Shown one piece after another: positions 15,334 to 29,200 of a stretch of 64,000 nucleotides of DNA. Origin of the DNA: Litomosoides sigmodontis (Eukaryota; Nematoda; Chromadorea; Rhabditida; Onchocercidae). The notes under the pieces are model-generated. The model was not told where the DNA came from. It worked only from the letters and a program-made list of their open reading frames with translations, and did not search any database. Made by a program: the position numbers and the translations under genes. Each line of letters starts with the position of its first letter. Position 1 is the first letter of the stretch. The stretch lies in the NCBI GenBank assembly GCA_963070105.1, contig OY718808.1, forward strand, positions 7,551,398 through 7,615,397, written 5' to 3'.

Positions 15334-17888
15334 ACAACTGCATTCATTCATTTGCTAATTACATGAAGGCATCACTACTGAAGCTTTAAAGCTGACCTTT
15401 CATTAACTAACATTATTACAACGACAACAGTAGCTACTGCTTCTGTCCAACTACCAACTACAAGTGCTATACTATCATTATTCATTAAATAATTGTTTTA
15501 TGAAATGATAGATCGTCACTGAAATTATTATATGTTCTTCCTTCCTTCTACATGTATCTATATCAGTGTCTCTCGATTGAAATAACTTTTTTAATTAGTA
15601 GCAAGTAAGAAATTTGTGTTATTAATTAGAAATAATAACACTGGAATGTCTTAACTATCCGAACCAAATGTAACTCGCTAGAGGTGATGCACATTACTGA
15701 AACTATTTTTTGCTTATTAAAATGTTGTTATAGTAAGGTAAGGTTGAATCGATGTAGTAATAAGGGTCATCGGAATTAGGGAAAAGTTTCTTTCCACCTG
15801 AAAGGATAGGAATTAAAGAGAGATGTGAATCGTTGTTCACTTTTATTACATCTAAAACAAATAGTACAACTCATTCAAATTTCAAAGTGACAATTGGACC
15901 ATATAGTATCGATCTCAGTTACACACAATGATACATGTCCTGTTTTTAATTGTTGTTGTATTTGATAATTCATTGTACTGTAGACTTCAATCCGATCATA
16001 GCATTTAAGCAAACTTGATCTAGCATGTTATTGTTGTAGACGTGCCATCCGTACCGTGTCAATATCCGTATGGGTTCTCTCTCTCTCTCTCTCAAGGTAG
16101 TGATCAATGGGTTTAAAAAATTGAGAGATACTCTCCGATCAGCGAAAATCACTTTTGGCTTAAGCTTTTGCAGCGAAGTGGAAAAATCAAAATTCATGGC
16201 GTTACAAACGAGTGCTTATAAAATATGGAACCTCGTTTTTACTTATAAGGGATCTTGCATGCTAATAACTGAAACTCAACATAACTTTACTCGGTATTGT
16301 ACTTGACTCCCTCACTATGCCAGTAGTTAATCACTTCCTCCTCCGAGGTACTTACGGGCTGACGTTAGCTACAAAATGAAAAAGTGACATGAGTGCATTT
16401 CTAAAGTCTTTCCATATATTCCACAATATCTCAAAATCGATTTACTCTGCATAAAATGAAAATTATTAAGACTCGATATACAACATATCAACCAGTGACG
16501 AACAGAAACAATCCTGAGCTGCTACACCTAACAACTGCAACAAAAAACGTTTGCTCCTGCAATTTGGCATATGCTAACTTGACTCTTCTAGAAATAACTC
16601 TAAAAATCATTCTCCTGCTCAACATTCAACTTGCTCCAACTCCAAAAACTCTTACTTTCACAAAACTGTCCTTTTATTATTGTCAATTCTGTTACCTTTA
16701 TGTCACAACTTTTAAATTCAAATATGTCCGGTGAACCCTACCCATAATTGCTCGTGCAATAATTTGTATCACAATTGCATTCATAAACACTTGTAAAAAA
16801 TTTCACTCTTTGTCATGGGAGCATTCTTTATTGCTCTTTAAACACATAACTTTTGAAAGGAAATTGTAAATTTAACATGCCAACCATTCCACTCCAGAAA
16901 TTTTTTGAGAATAGTTACTTTCGGGCAGGGTGGGAGCTGCAGGAAAGAAAGAACCTTTTTTCAGGAATGATACGTAAAAAAATAAAAAAACCATATAATA
17001 GCAAATGAATCAGAAAAAGTAACATATCAAATAATCAATAAACAGTAACATAAAACTGGCATTTTGAACAAGTTAAAATGTAAAAAACCAATAACTTCAG
17101 CCTCCACGTCATGCGCTTATTACACCTATACAATTACCGAAAATCACAGCAGCCTTGCCTCTGTTATCGCTGAGTACTCGATTGTAAAGAAAAGCATATT
17201 CCCACTTAAAAAAGTAGAACAGGCAAACCGACACCATAACCTTTCTGGTTAAGTACTACCATAAAAATTGTGAGATCACGCGAAACCAGAGACGCACTCC
17301 TCAAAGAAATCAATCAATTCAATCGAATAATCTTTTTTAAGGTCCTCATACTGCATACACCATTGTTCGCCACTACACTGGCTAGAAGAAAAAAATTTCT
17401 ATCATATTGACGAAAATTAGAACGAAATTTAAAGAATTGTTCTCACTATCAGCATCGTTACTTTCAAGTCCATGTGTCATCATGCTCGACATACAGCCGA
17501 TTGGTACAAATGATACATTATGATCGGAGACCAGATCTCAAGAGTTCAGGAACTCATGGTTATAGTAAATATACCCGTGGCTGCTAATGTCGTAAAAGAA
17601 CACTTACTTTTCAACCAACAACGTGGAGTTTTTAACATTCCGTCCATTGTCACTAACTACGCCAACAATTCTGATCTTCTTCTGCAAAAGTTATCATTGC
17701 ACTCAATAGTGGGTCAGCAGTTTCTACTTAATTTTCTGTAAAAGTATTTGACCAAAGAAAAAACCTCGGTTCATTTCTTAATCCGTTTTTCATTATAGCG
17801 AAGAAAGAAGGATACAAGAATTGATGAAATGGATTCCCAGGAAATCAAAAAATAGATACTTCGTGAAATTATAGCAATTTTTTTAGTG
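15334..17888. other. Intergenic region between converging smoc-1-like and chromodomain genes
   Basis: No coding exon is supported. The two flanking genes converge, so this stretch should hold both 3' untranslated regions. A short CT tract lies at 16077-16094. The small open frames have neither splice support nor recognisable families. Confidence 0.55.
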
Positions 17889-18481
17889 TCATTGTAAAGC
17901 ATAATTACAAGCTGCAAGAATGGCCGAACTAGGAACCTGTGCAGAGTTTTTTGGACTACGAATCTGTGCAGAGTTTTGTGCACTACCATCTTCAGAAGAT
18001 CCAGCATTTGTTTCGTTGGACTTGCTATTAGCATGATCTTTCTGCTTTTCCTTCTCATACGCTTCCACAATTAAGGGAACTTGCGCACTGATCCGTCGTG
18101 CCGGCTCCCATGTAGGTCTACAGATAATTTCTATTAAAAATTGTATTCCATCTATAATTTACTTACTCTATTATTGCACTCAAACCTACAAAGAAATAGA
18201 GACAGAAAATGAATACAATTTGATCCAGTGTTTTCTTGACACTTCCAGAGGTAGCAGCAACTATTTCTCAACCAAAGAGCAGTCATCACAAAATAGAATA
18301 GTTAGATATCTTCCAAATAAGTCACGAAAAATCAGGAATAAAACAACTCATTTTCTCAACTATGTAAATATCCTAAAAAATCTTACGCCCATTGAACCTC
18401 ATAGAACTTCTCCAATCGTGCGCCTTTTCTTTCGTATTTTTCGGAGAGAATACGCTCAACTCGATACCAGTTGTCTGCCAT
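17889..18481 (-). CDS. Small chromodomain protein
   Basis: Two exons on the minus strand (18481-18387 and 18117-17889) join in frame to 107 residues. The start MADNWYRVERILSEKY and the later PTWEPARRISAQVPLIVEAY carry the chromodomain signature: a V-E-x-I-L strand, an aromatic cage Trp and the W-E-P turn. Chromodomains bind methylated histone tails. The C-terminus is a Ser/Asn/Ala-rich tail with repeated NSAQ words. As modelled, the chromodomain lacks about seven residues between VQWA and TWEP, where family members have a GF-x-x-x-x-N loop. A 19-base exon-like segment at 18167-18185 would supply that loop but shifts the frame by one base, so the true structure is unresolved. An acceptor-like TTTTTCAG sits about 40 bases before the ATG and suits trans-splicing. 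It is on the same strand as RTF1, about 1.8 kb downstream. Confidence 0.7.
18167..18185 (-). other. Exon-like microsegment in the chromodomain intron
   Basis: The segment is bounded by a good acceptor (TTTCTTTGTAG) and a perfect donor (GTAAGT). It encodes FECNNR in the phase left by the first exon, which fits the missing chromodomain loop. Its 19-base length breaks the frame; 18 bases would restore it. It could be a skipped exon, a poison exon, or the trace of a one-base sequence error. Confidence 0.45.
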
Positions 18482-19522
18482 GAAGTGGTACTATATTCTT
18501 AATATCCCCTAGATTAATTCTGAAAAATAAACCGATAATGTTTCTATAACATGTGTTTGCATAAGTAAAAAAATTTACCTCGCACTTGTGCTACATATAT
18601 CCACACCTTGAGCCCGCTCCATTCCTCGATGCTTCTTTGGCATGAAATGAATGCAAGCAGCATATTACACAAGTGTAACTGTTTACTTCCAGAAACTTCA
18701 GGTCAAGAATGCAACAAAATCTCCTGCATACCGCAAATCCCACAGAAGATTTCGAGTGTACCGAAAGTACACAAATATCTCAAGTGTACCACATGCATCT
18801 CAGAAACCTCAACTGTAAGAATGCCGTAAAAATTGGAACGTACCACGAACGCCACAGAAATCTCAAACTCCCACTACTCCACGACCGCACCACACCAATA
18901 CACAATGGATGAATCTATATTCCTTCCAGTGCCAACATTCAAATCTGAAAGTCGCGGTGACCATGGCCCTGCGGCCCGTAAAAATGATTGATGCAACATT
19001 GGACACCACCAATACGTCTCTGGAAACGCATAAACCCCACAATGTAAAAACCCAATAGACGGAGACTTGCAGCTCGCCCTCACTTAATTTGCACGACGAA
19101 CCTTATCCATGTTTTACTCTAGTATTGCGAGAAATTTTGTTCGTCTGAAATTAATTCAAATTGTAGTTGCGTAGCTTCCATTTTCCTTCTATATTTTATT
19201 TTAATTCAAATCCAAGACAATGACTTCATCATACACTCAAATGTGTTAAACCTCACCCATACTTATGTAATATTTCCAGTAGCTGTGCAGTATTAATCAC
19301 TGTGTGAACACATCTCTTACTCTGTTAATTTTTGACAAGAGAGAATTGGAGCTTTGAAACCTTAAGTAGATTTAGTAAATGAAAAGAAAGAAACAGACAT
19401 CCTATCTTTCTGAGAAGCATTCTCCGAAAAACAAAACTTGCACAGCAAAATCTTTATCACTGATGCGGACAAAATGATCAGCGCCTCCCTTCAACACTGT
19501 CAACACCAATATTAACATCAGT
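18482..19522. other. Region between the chromodomain gene and the membrane-like fragment
   Basis: It contains the 5' leader of the chromodomain gene (acceptor AG at 18520-18521). A somewhat more GC-rich stretch at 18600-19080 has degenerate copies of a word like CAGAAATCTCAAGTGTACC at 18700-18870. No recognisable protein is encoded on either strand. Confidence 0.4.
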
Positions 19523-19860
19523 TCAAAATATAATAGCATTGCTAAATTTAACAGGCAAAAGTATATATACATGGATAAATGCAAGATATACGAATCCAGA
19601 AAACTGTATAGCAGCAAGAAACGTTGCATTTAGATAATGTGGAATACATGAAAATTCCATCCAAGTTAAATGGGTGCATAAACCCGCTTGGATTACCATC
19701 AAAGCAAGAGTGAAGTACAAGATTGTTTTTGACGCAAAAAATAGGTTAATCTGAAGAACAAAAATTTAATGAAGGGTGAAAAAAATGATCATACAGACAT
19801 TAACCTCCACATGCTTTTTAGGTCGTAATTTTCCACAACTATATTCTTCACAATCAGATT
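19523..19860 (-). CDS. Unresolved membrane-protein-like fragment
   Basis: Two minus-strand segments join in phase 0. About 19860-19805 encodes EEYSCGKLRPKKHVE and ends at a GTTAAT donor. From 19750 (after a TTCTTCAG acceptor) the frame runs to a stop at 19523 and encodes about 75 residues with two or three hydrophobic helices (for example TILYFTLALMVIQAGL). No start codon is found upstream in frame, and the 3' part may be spliced further. I do not recognise the family. It lies on the same strand between RTF1 and the chromodomain gene, and could be part of a small unannotated gene or a decayed one. Confidence 0.3.
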
Positions 19861-20250
19861 TTTCAGCCCATTAATGTTAAACGAGATCCAACAGAATCAA
19901 GAAACAAAGATTTCTAGATCATTGCATTGCAGCCTAGTGAAACTAGTTTTGAGGCGAATCTCTATTATCAACATTATTATAGGTTGAAACACAGCGAACC
20001 GGCACTGAAGAAAAAGTGTGATTGTTTGAGCTACAAAATACCTAAAGCGGAAATTCCAGCAAAGCAAATCAATTATGAATAATTTAAAAGATATAAAAGG
20101 AAAGTAGCAAAAGGGACAGAGCTTAATTTCGATTTTTTAAATTGTTTTAAAACGGTGTATACTCGTGCAAATGTTTAGGATGACAATTACAATAAATGAT
20201 TTTGAACTGATACCTAAGTAATTCAAAAAGGAAAAAGATATCCTAAGCCT

Positions 20251-23200
20251 TCACATAAGATTCTTACGACGCTTATAATCCTCTAGACTCAACGGTCTAG
20301 ATGATCCTCTACTTGCCGTTCCTCGATTACTGCCAAGACTAGCGTGCCTTGAATTAACATCCATTGAACTGAGTGACGAAGCATTTGAAGACAATGTTAT
20401 AGCTGCTGAAAACCAAATGACAGTTCATGAAAATGAGTGAAACAGGGCAAACCATAAGTCAGCCAAATTATACTTATCCCTTGACTATGAAGAGGTCTAG
20501 AAAATCATACAAAAGGCTTCTATTTAACTCTTCATCAATTAACTGCAAAATAATCAATAGTACTAGCCATCAAAATCCAATCAGATGCAGTCAGTTGGTA
20601 ATTTGCTGAATTTTTCCTACCACACTGCTATTTAATGCCGAAAAAGTGGAGTGCACAATGAAATTTCGATACTTTAATTAATTCTACGTCTAATGAAGTA
20701 TTCATTCAAACAAATACGTTTACCCGGTATAGCAATATCAATGTCAACATCGAAATTATGAGCATTGAAAAGATCCGAAACAGGACCACTTGGACCTCGC
20801 ACTCCACCAGCACTGGTAGCTCCTTTCTGAGGTGGCTTTCGGTCATTCAGCTCAATAACTATTGACTGCGAGCTTGCTGTAGAGTCATTACACGATAGAA
20901 AAATGTTGCAAAAAATGTTGAAAAGATGTTTTATTAAAGTTTTTCAGGAACATATAAGCACAATGAAACCTAACCGACAGTTTAAATCATCTTTTGGATC
21001 AAATTCTAAAATAGGATAAACATATGCCTGCAACGGCTTACACTTACTACATTTCTAATAAATGATGCCTTCACTTTCCCACCTATTTATGAATTGAGTA
21101 AATCCTTCATTGTATGACAAAATAAGCTAAGTCAAACGTCATAAAAACTCTCCAGAAGAAAAATCTTTCATGGTGTAAGATCAAAATCTTAAAATGAAAA
21201 GCACAAAAATCACAATAAAAACTTACTTTCATCACTACTCCCGATGCTTGTATCTCTCTTCTCACTAAACTGCTGAGTCATTTTGTCTCTTCCAGGGACA
21301 GGCTTAAATTTCAAGACATTCAAAAGCTGAATGGATGGTTTGGCAAAGCAATGATTGGTGAAGTTATTCATACTTGTGAATATTAATGATGTTCAGAAAA
21401 ATTGTTGGACAGCAAATGTAAATTCAAAATCCCTATAGCATCGCGCCGCCATGCATGACAACAGCTACCGGAATAAATTAATTAGTATAAAAGAATGATG
21501 CTTTCGGGAAAAATCGAGTGTTACATCAAAAGTAAAACAAAAAAAAACCTTCATTCGAGCGTTCTTTCGAGTGAATGGATCATCTTGACTGGAAGTTTCA
21601 ACATGTAGTTGACCACTAAGAATAGCTTCTTTAATGGCCTGTCTGTTACGTTGATTTATCCAACTAATACCACGAATACTTTGTGAACGGCGTCGTTCCT
21701 GTCGTACGATTATTTGAAAGCCAAGATTACTTGATGTGATACTTGTTTGTTTAATAATTTCAATTACGAGTAACTTGAACATTCCACAAAGGACAATTAA
21801 ATATATGGATTGGCAAAAAAATACTCTTCTGTTTGACTACGTTAGATGGTACAGCAACAAAAAAAAAATTCTCAAGAGTGTACCAATTCAGCAGCTCTCG
21901 CTTCTAAATCATCAATTTGTTGCTGTAATAATTGTACTTCTTCAACGTTTCCATACTGTTCAGCTTCTTGCTGCAGAAAAAAAAGTATTCTTTTAGTTTA
22001 GATAGAGGAAAAATGCAAGTAAGTCCACCAATTCCACACAATATTCACGTATCATCACTATTTGCATACTATGATGAACTTTTTCATTTTATCCTTTTTT
22101 CGAAATCCGAAATGTCTCTAGCACAAAGTAATTTGACCAGCTTAACAAATATGAAGATGAAACTTATTTGTAATGAGGAATCTCTTAAATTAATCCCAAT
22201 ACTTACGGATCAAAAAGATTCACTCGCACACATATATTTGAATTATTATTCTAAGCTTATATTTATCGTGGATTATTGGGATAAAAAAAAACAATAATGC
22301 ATGTAAAATTTTTGAACATGTTCCGCTGTAATTTTAGGATAACAATTTTGCTTTACGTTAGTGTGATCGTTTGAAGCTCCTGCAACTCCATGTTGCACTT
22401 GAATCTGTTATGCAGTTGAAATTTACAATATTAAATCATGCTTTAATAATTTTACGCTGTCGATTCTTTCATATCAACAAATAAAATTAAATAATGTTTC
22501 GAAACAAAAGAAAAAAGGTTAAAGGAAGAAATAATGAAATTTTTGTCTTCCATTTTCTTTTCATCTTTCCTAATTCTTTTAAAAAATCCATAGAGGGATG
22601 ACAGAATTCTTCCAAACAAAAGGGCTTTCCGACAATATAATTGTGCAAATGCAAGATGAAAACATTTGAAAAAGCTATTTACATTTACTTTTATAGCAAG
22701 ATAATTGTTCTACTAGTTTCAAAATTTAAACCTCAAAATATACATCCCATCCACTTTTCCTCCCTCTTTTTCTCGGAAGGCTGAGACCTAAGCTTTCGCA
22801 GTTCAGAAAATAATCACAGTGATTTCTGCATTCATATGCAACGTTGGTCAGTTTCTTTGATGTTTCTACATATCTGCACCGTTAATTAGTGACAGCGAAA
22901 GATTTAGCCAGCTCTCTCCATTCGTAAGAAGATGCCGATTACAAGGAACAGCTAGGTGATCATCTCCTGTTTATGAATATGTCGAAAAGAAAGTTTTCAA
23001 TAGGCAAATGTAAATTTCGATCCGCTTTAAGTTGCAAATGGAATGACTGACAGTGTCCATTACCTTCCATAAACCTTTCAAGAATGACAAAATCTTTCGT
23101 TCCCTCTTTCGCTACGATGAAGTAAACTGTGCATGGGTTTTTCATTCATTTACAGAAATGATTATCGATAACAGATAGACTGTTCAAAGTGGCAAAAAAA

Positions 23201-26200
23201 TAAATTGATTGATTATTCCCAGTAAGCACAAAGTCGGAACTCTTTCAAGCAGTAGAACTTATGAATGTAAAGAGTTGAAATCAGTCCATATATAGTCCCT
23301 GAGTAATACAAGTTTCACATTTGAATTGCGTGTTATTCAGAATCCAAAGAAATTAAACGCCCATTAGTCATAAGTTGACTGTGCACATTTGCAGATGGCA
23401 TAACAGAACCGGTATCCATCTACATATAGCAATGGCATGACATCCTCTCAAATGTTTCAATACCTCAATATAAAATTTTATTTGTTGAGTGGCTAAAATC
23501 AATTCGACCGTCAGTTGATAGTTGATAACAAAGAAATCGTTGATCAAACGATCAACAATCAGCTGCCTAGCTGTTATCGATCACTACAAATTTCACAGAA
23601 AGACCAAAACAGTCGAAAAACAACAACTCCGTAACAGTTTAACAATGCCTGGTTAACCGCAAAATTGCAAATTGTATTTTTTTTATGGAACTGGCAAATT
23701 CCTCTCGTCTAACCTAAAATTCCAACGTCATCAAAATGAAAAGGAATCATTTCCGAATATTTGATGCTATTTAACCTCCCAAATCCATTGTTTTCATATT
23801 CAGCAATCCTCGACCTTTAATGCCTCAATACGTTCAAATGAAAATTAACTCAGATGGATTATTACTTTAAATAACTCAAAATTTGTGACGTGTAGGCCAA
23901 TCATTCTATAATGTCAAGTGTCTCATACTGTTGAAGACTAACCGGTGTAATACAAAGGCTTAAAATTATTAAAATTTAAACCAAATCACTTACAGCAATG
24001 AATAAGGAAATACTGTTAGTGTAACTTATGCAGAAGTCAGATAAATATAATCAAAAGCTGAGTAAATGACACAAAATGTAAAGTCAGTAATATAACAATC
24101 AAAACAGCACAGCATTTCCTTTCCCCGAAAATATTATTCATCCGTCTTGCTCCCTCCCTCTTCTATTTTTCCCAGACCCCACTCCTCATATGCTGTTGTA
24201 TTCCTTGCAATTTCAGTTATTTTCAAATGTTTTTTTTATCGTTTCAAAATTGAAAAAGATCTGCCAATTCGGTTCAAGGAACTGAATGATGGAATGAATG
24301 AAAGGGGTAAATGTGTGCATCCTTTCAGTCGTCCTTCTACTACCTTATGAAAAATAAATGAAAGGGCAAATTGCTTATAGCCTTCATGTATCACTATTAT
24401 TTAATAAAAAAGTACGGAATTTCGAAAAATGCAAAAAGGCTATATTCAGCTTTAGTTATTGATTTTACTTTTCGACGCTATATTAGTACTCTTGCTTTGT
24501 ATTGTCATTAAAATCAGATTTGAGGGAAATTTCTGGGCAATAGTTTAGTCATATTTTAACAATATCGAAGCAGTGATAATAAAATTGGCAAGATTCCTCT
24601 GTAAGAGGATTATCAGTATGCCTTGAAATTAATTGAATTCAGTTAGTGCTCGAAAAGAGAAACTTTTCAACATTCATACTGATATTTTCCTCTGATAATC
24701 CTTTTTTTTTTCTTTTTCAGTCCAGAGTGTTCGCGTGTCACATTTCCCAACCAAAAATATATATTGCATTAATCTTCATCTAGAAAGTAGGAAATGAGTT
24801 CATTCACCAAATATTTTCGGCAATTCGCGATCATCGGATAGCAGAATAGAAAAGACTATGAACATACTTGAGAAGATATAAATAAATGAATGAGTTATGG
24901 ATGAAATATTCGGACAATAGGCACTAACCCTGAACAAATTATATCTCTTCCAATCTATTACTTTAGTATTTCTTCATTCATCCACGCTGACAACAGTAAA
25001 CAACATGTGCTGTATATAGGTAGCTTCCTGAACTCCTCCTTTCCTACCATCTTTTTATACCCTTGCATTTTCACTGCAATGCTTTACATAATTGTTGTTT
25101 AACCCCATCCCTGTTGCGTGCAACTTACATCAACTGCATGCAACACTTCCACATTCATCAGCTGATGAAGGCATGGTAATGATGAATTGCTTTTCGTCCA
25201 GATAGATGCGCGTGGAGCAAGTATGCAACTTAAACGGAAGGAATTGACAAGGAACCGATAATTTACTTTGTCTTGTTAGGAGTTACATTCCTTTAAATTA
25301 ACTTGCAAGATTAGAAAAAATTGTAACATCAAAATGATTTAAGTTAACTTCTTTTTACGCAATTCTTTTCTATTACAGTGGGAAAGAATGATCTCGAAAG
25401 AAGTTAATTTCGCCAATATGTTGAAAGTACACATACACCATTTTGCAAATCACTCTCAATTTCAAGGTTACTTCGCTCAATTTATATGGAAATCGACTCA
25501 GTTTATTTGCCACCCCAGTAACCTTTGTTATCTTATTGTAATCATTTCACACTATTAAAGCGAGGAAAACTAATCTCGAAAAGAACGTCGTCGTACATCT
25601 CCCTCATCAATGCTTATTAAGTACAGTACTGATAACCATAAATCGGATAAAACAGTGAATGGAATTTTTCGAAGATAGTTAAATAGTAAAACCAAAAGAT
25701 TTGCCTATCTGGTTGTATTTGGATCTGGATTAGTTTCAAAATAGTTCGAACTACCGGTGCTCTCTTTCACACTAAAATCTTTCATTCCTCTATAAATTTT
25801 TTTTTTCAAAATTCAAACAATAAAATAATTTAGAATTCATATATACGAAATATTTTTTCCAACGCTTTCATGTAAAAAAAAAACCAAACCTATGAAAATA
25901 ATTTATCCGATAAAGATGTCATTTATCATCCTATTGGATCGCGATCTACTTCACTACGTAACTTTCTCGTTCTGCGTGACATATTTAGGTTACTTACCAT
26001 GCCTTTATTCTACCTTTCAGAGTGATTACTACTGACACCAATAGTTTTACAACTACTATCATTTCAATGCTATTCGCATCGTGTCAACATGAATATCGAA
26101 ATCTTTCACAAATTCGCTCACCTCTAAATGTTTTTTTCATTGCTTCATCTATAGCAGCAGCAGTACAACAACACCAATCACTGAATATATACCATCTATC

Positions 26201-29200
26201 TCATCGCTGAGAGAAGACGCAAGTTGCGTTTCCGCAACATGAAGAAACAGGAAATATTACATAAATTGTACAAATGCTTGCCTAACATTACTAATATTAA
26301 ACTATCAAATAATTTCTTATTCTCAAATTAATGTTTTATCCTATAAATTTGAGCTTTTCAGAAAATACCAGGAAAACTTAATACCTCATTAATCCTGTAA
26401 ATTCATTCTACCTTCATCCTTCTACAATTGCCCAATTTGTAAAATTGTCGTGCAGTTTCTATCAAACTAAGCTTGATCTAACAACTTGCCTTTGCTGACT
26501 TCCAAACAGCATGAACGTTTTTTTATCTCTTGCAGTAACTCCACTATTCTCTTCGTCCGATCCCTCTTTACTCTATTAGAAGCACCTTTTTGATGTAACA
26601 ATGAGGGTTATTGCAAATGTATTCTACTAATACTAGTAGTACCAGTAGTAGTAGTAATAGTAGTTGTAATAATAACAATAACAGTAGCAGTAGTAGCATT
26701 ATAATAGCAGTATAAACTGGTAGGTGAGACGGTGCGTAAATAACAGGGAAGGAAAAGAGAATATAATGGGTGGAGGAGAAGTGGAAAGGGATTGCTTATC
26801 TGCTCTCGCCCGACTAATCTGCAACGCATACAAAGCATTTTCCAATTTGATGCATTAAATAATATTAGTAACTTGATCACATGTTTGCTGGATTTAAATA
26901 TTTACCTACTTTTCACTCCATCTACGTCTCATTTCTTACGCTGCTATTTCACCTCTATCCGATGAATCACACTAACCGAAGCAGCTTATGCAACTTGTCA
27001 AAGCATGATGACTAGAAATACAGACTCTATCAAATCATTCGTACTTTGCATGAAATAACACTTCATTCCAAACAGTGTCCGTTACACTATCTAGACTTTT
27101 CCAACTCGCCGTTATCATCTATTTAAGAATTTATTTGTTGATGACAATTTCTGCCACTGCAAGTCTTTTCTCTGTGGAAGAAAACGGATATTTCAAAACT
27201 GATCACTTCGATAGTACGATCTTGCAAACTCAAACAAACTTTGCGTTATTCCTGTAAGGAAATAGATAAACATGAAGTAAACAAAAGACTGCTAACATTA
27301 TCAATGTCAAAAATTATAGTACAAATGTAGTGGGAAGCAACGCAATAAACAAACTAACACTTTTAAGATAAGCTAATACGAAAATCAAAACATAAAACCC
27401 ATCTTATATTTATTTACATCTAATCTGCACTTCTTCCAGCCTCCCTTTATTGCCACATTAATTGTTCTAAAACATCACTTGTGATTCTTCACTGATTCCT
27501 GTACTTGTTAATTAACTAATTTCAGCAGAAACCATCACCCACCTACAACATTTCCGCAATTGAATTACATTATCACTAATCGCCTCACTCAATCAGAATG
27601 TTTACTTTCCATGCATAATTACAAACCTTTTCGCGAATACAAAAAACCTTAATGGAAATTATTTCGTTTTTTGACCTTCATTTTTGCGTCTCGCATCAAA
27701 ATGAAGTGAAATGAAGTGCTAAACGGTGCTTTCACTCTATCTTCAATTGCTTTTTTGCATTATCACATTGGAAGTGGTTCTAGAGATCACAACCAGCCTA
27801 AAGTTTTCCTATGTGCTTCAACCTTTCCAACACAAAACTTATCCATTCTCTTGAAATGAACTTGTGAAGAGAGTCTGAAGTCAGGCGTATGTGAAGTCCA
27901 CCCATACAAACACAGTTGCTTCCAGTTATTGAAATTCAAGAAGCAATATTTTCTAGAGAAAAAAAAGAATTCTTTGTCCTTGATAAACAAGTAAAACAAC
28001 GGTTGAACCATACCCTTTCGCCTGCACACGCTTTATTCTCTTCTTGCGCTGTAAGAAATTCTTAGAGCTCATTAACCGGTAGTCGATTAGAACGACGGAA
28101 GCTAAAAAACACTGCGGGTAATAATTGACTGCATTTTTTGCTGACTGCGAGGTGAGAAACAGGTCGATGTGTATGTGTGTGTGTGTGTGTGTACACACAC
28201 ATACATACACAAATTTACCTATGTAGGTAGGTACGTACAGGAAGATGCCATCACTTCAAATCTCTCTTATTATGATGTATCATCAGAAAGTGTCGAATCG
28301 AAAGCATAATAGCTCTTCCTGTTTTCTCCCTCACTGTATTAGCCAAACAGAGATCCATTACCCAGCCAATATCACCATAATTTTCTTTAATAGTAATTCA
28401 GTTTTTTCCCCACAATACTTCTTACTAGTGTATTTAATGTCGGAAAGAAACCCGTGCTGTACTCCTCCATCTTCTATTCCACCACGACATACCCCGCCTG
28501 TCCGCCCATCGTCGCCTCTTCTACCTCACGGCCTACCCACCCCATCTTTGCTTCTCCAACACCCCCTGTTTAGTGCAATGCCACTATCATGGGGAAACTG
28601 AAGAATTTCTACATATTTTAATTCGTTTCTCGTCAAAAATCGCTCATTCCACTGTCAAACCGCCCCTTTGCAGTGCGCACAATTGCTGTCCAAAATTTCG
28701 CTATTTGTTTATATCGCAACGTCTAGTTCCGCTACGCAGCTCTCTCTACACAAGAATTTACCCTAATTACGTTTTTAATTTCCTATGCTTCTACAACTTG
28801 CTTTTCAAATTCTAATTCTGTTACAAACTTCACACCTACACACATTGAAATTTTCACATCAAACATCTCACTAATACCGAGTGAACAACAGTATTTTTTA
28901 TAAATCTAATTACTCACAAATTAGAGCTTCCTCTCATTAAGACAGCATCTCCGAGATTAAGATACCAACGAGATGTTTCAAGCTAAAAAATGGTAACGGC
29001 TTTCTATAATTTATTTTATTCGTTCCAAAACCAACATTTATTTTTCTCTACTAGGCAGGCCACTATAATTCTCTTGTGTTATGGAGTTATAATTCTGTTA
29101 TTTCATTTTTGTTCCAAATTTTAAAATGTGGTCCAACACCCTCGTTGATAATCTCATATTTCGGCTTGGTATATGCTAAATTTTTAATCTGCTATAAAGT

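Noticed and set aside
21932..22297. 121-residue open frame on the plus strand
   Set aside because: It overlaps the start of an RTF1 exon antisense, has no splice or family support and is compositionally like random AT-rich sequence.
28245..28601. 118-residue Pro/Ser-rich open frame in the RTF1 intron
   Set aside because: The Pro/Ser bias comes from a C-rich strand composition; no homolog is recognised and there are no splice partners.
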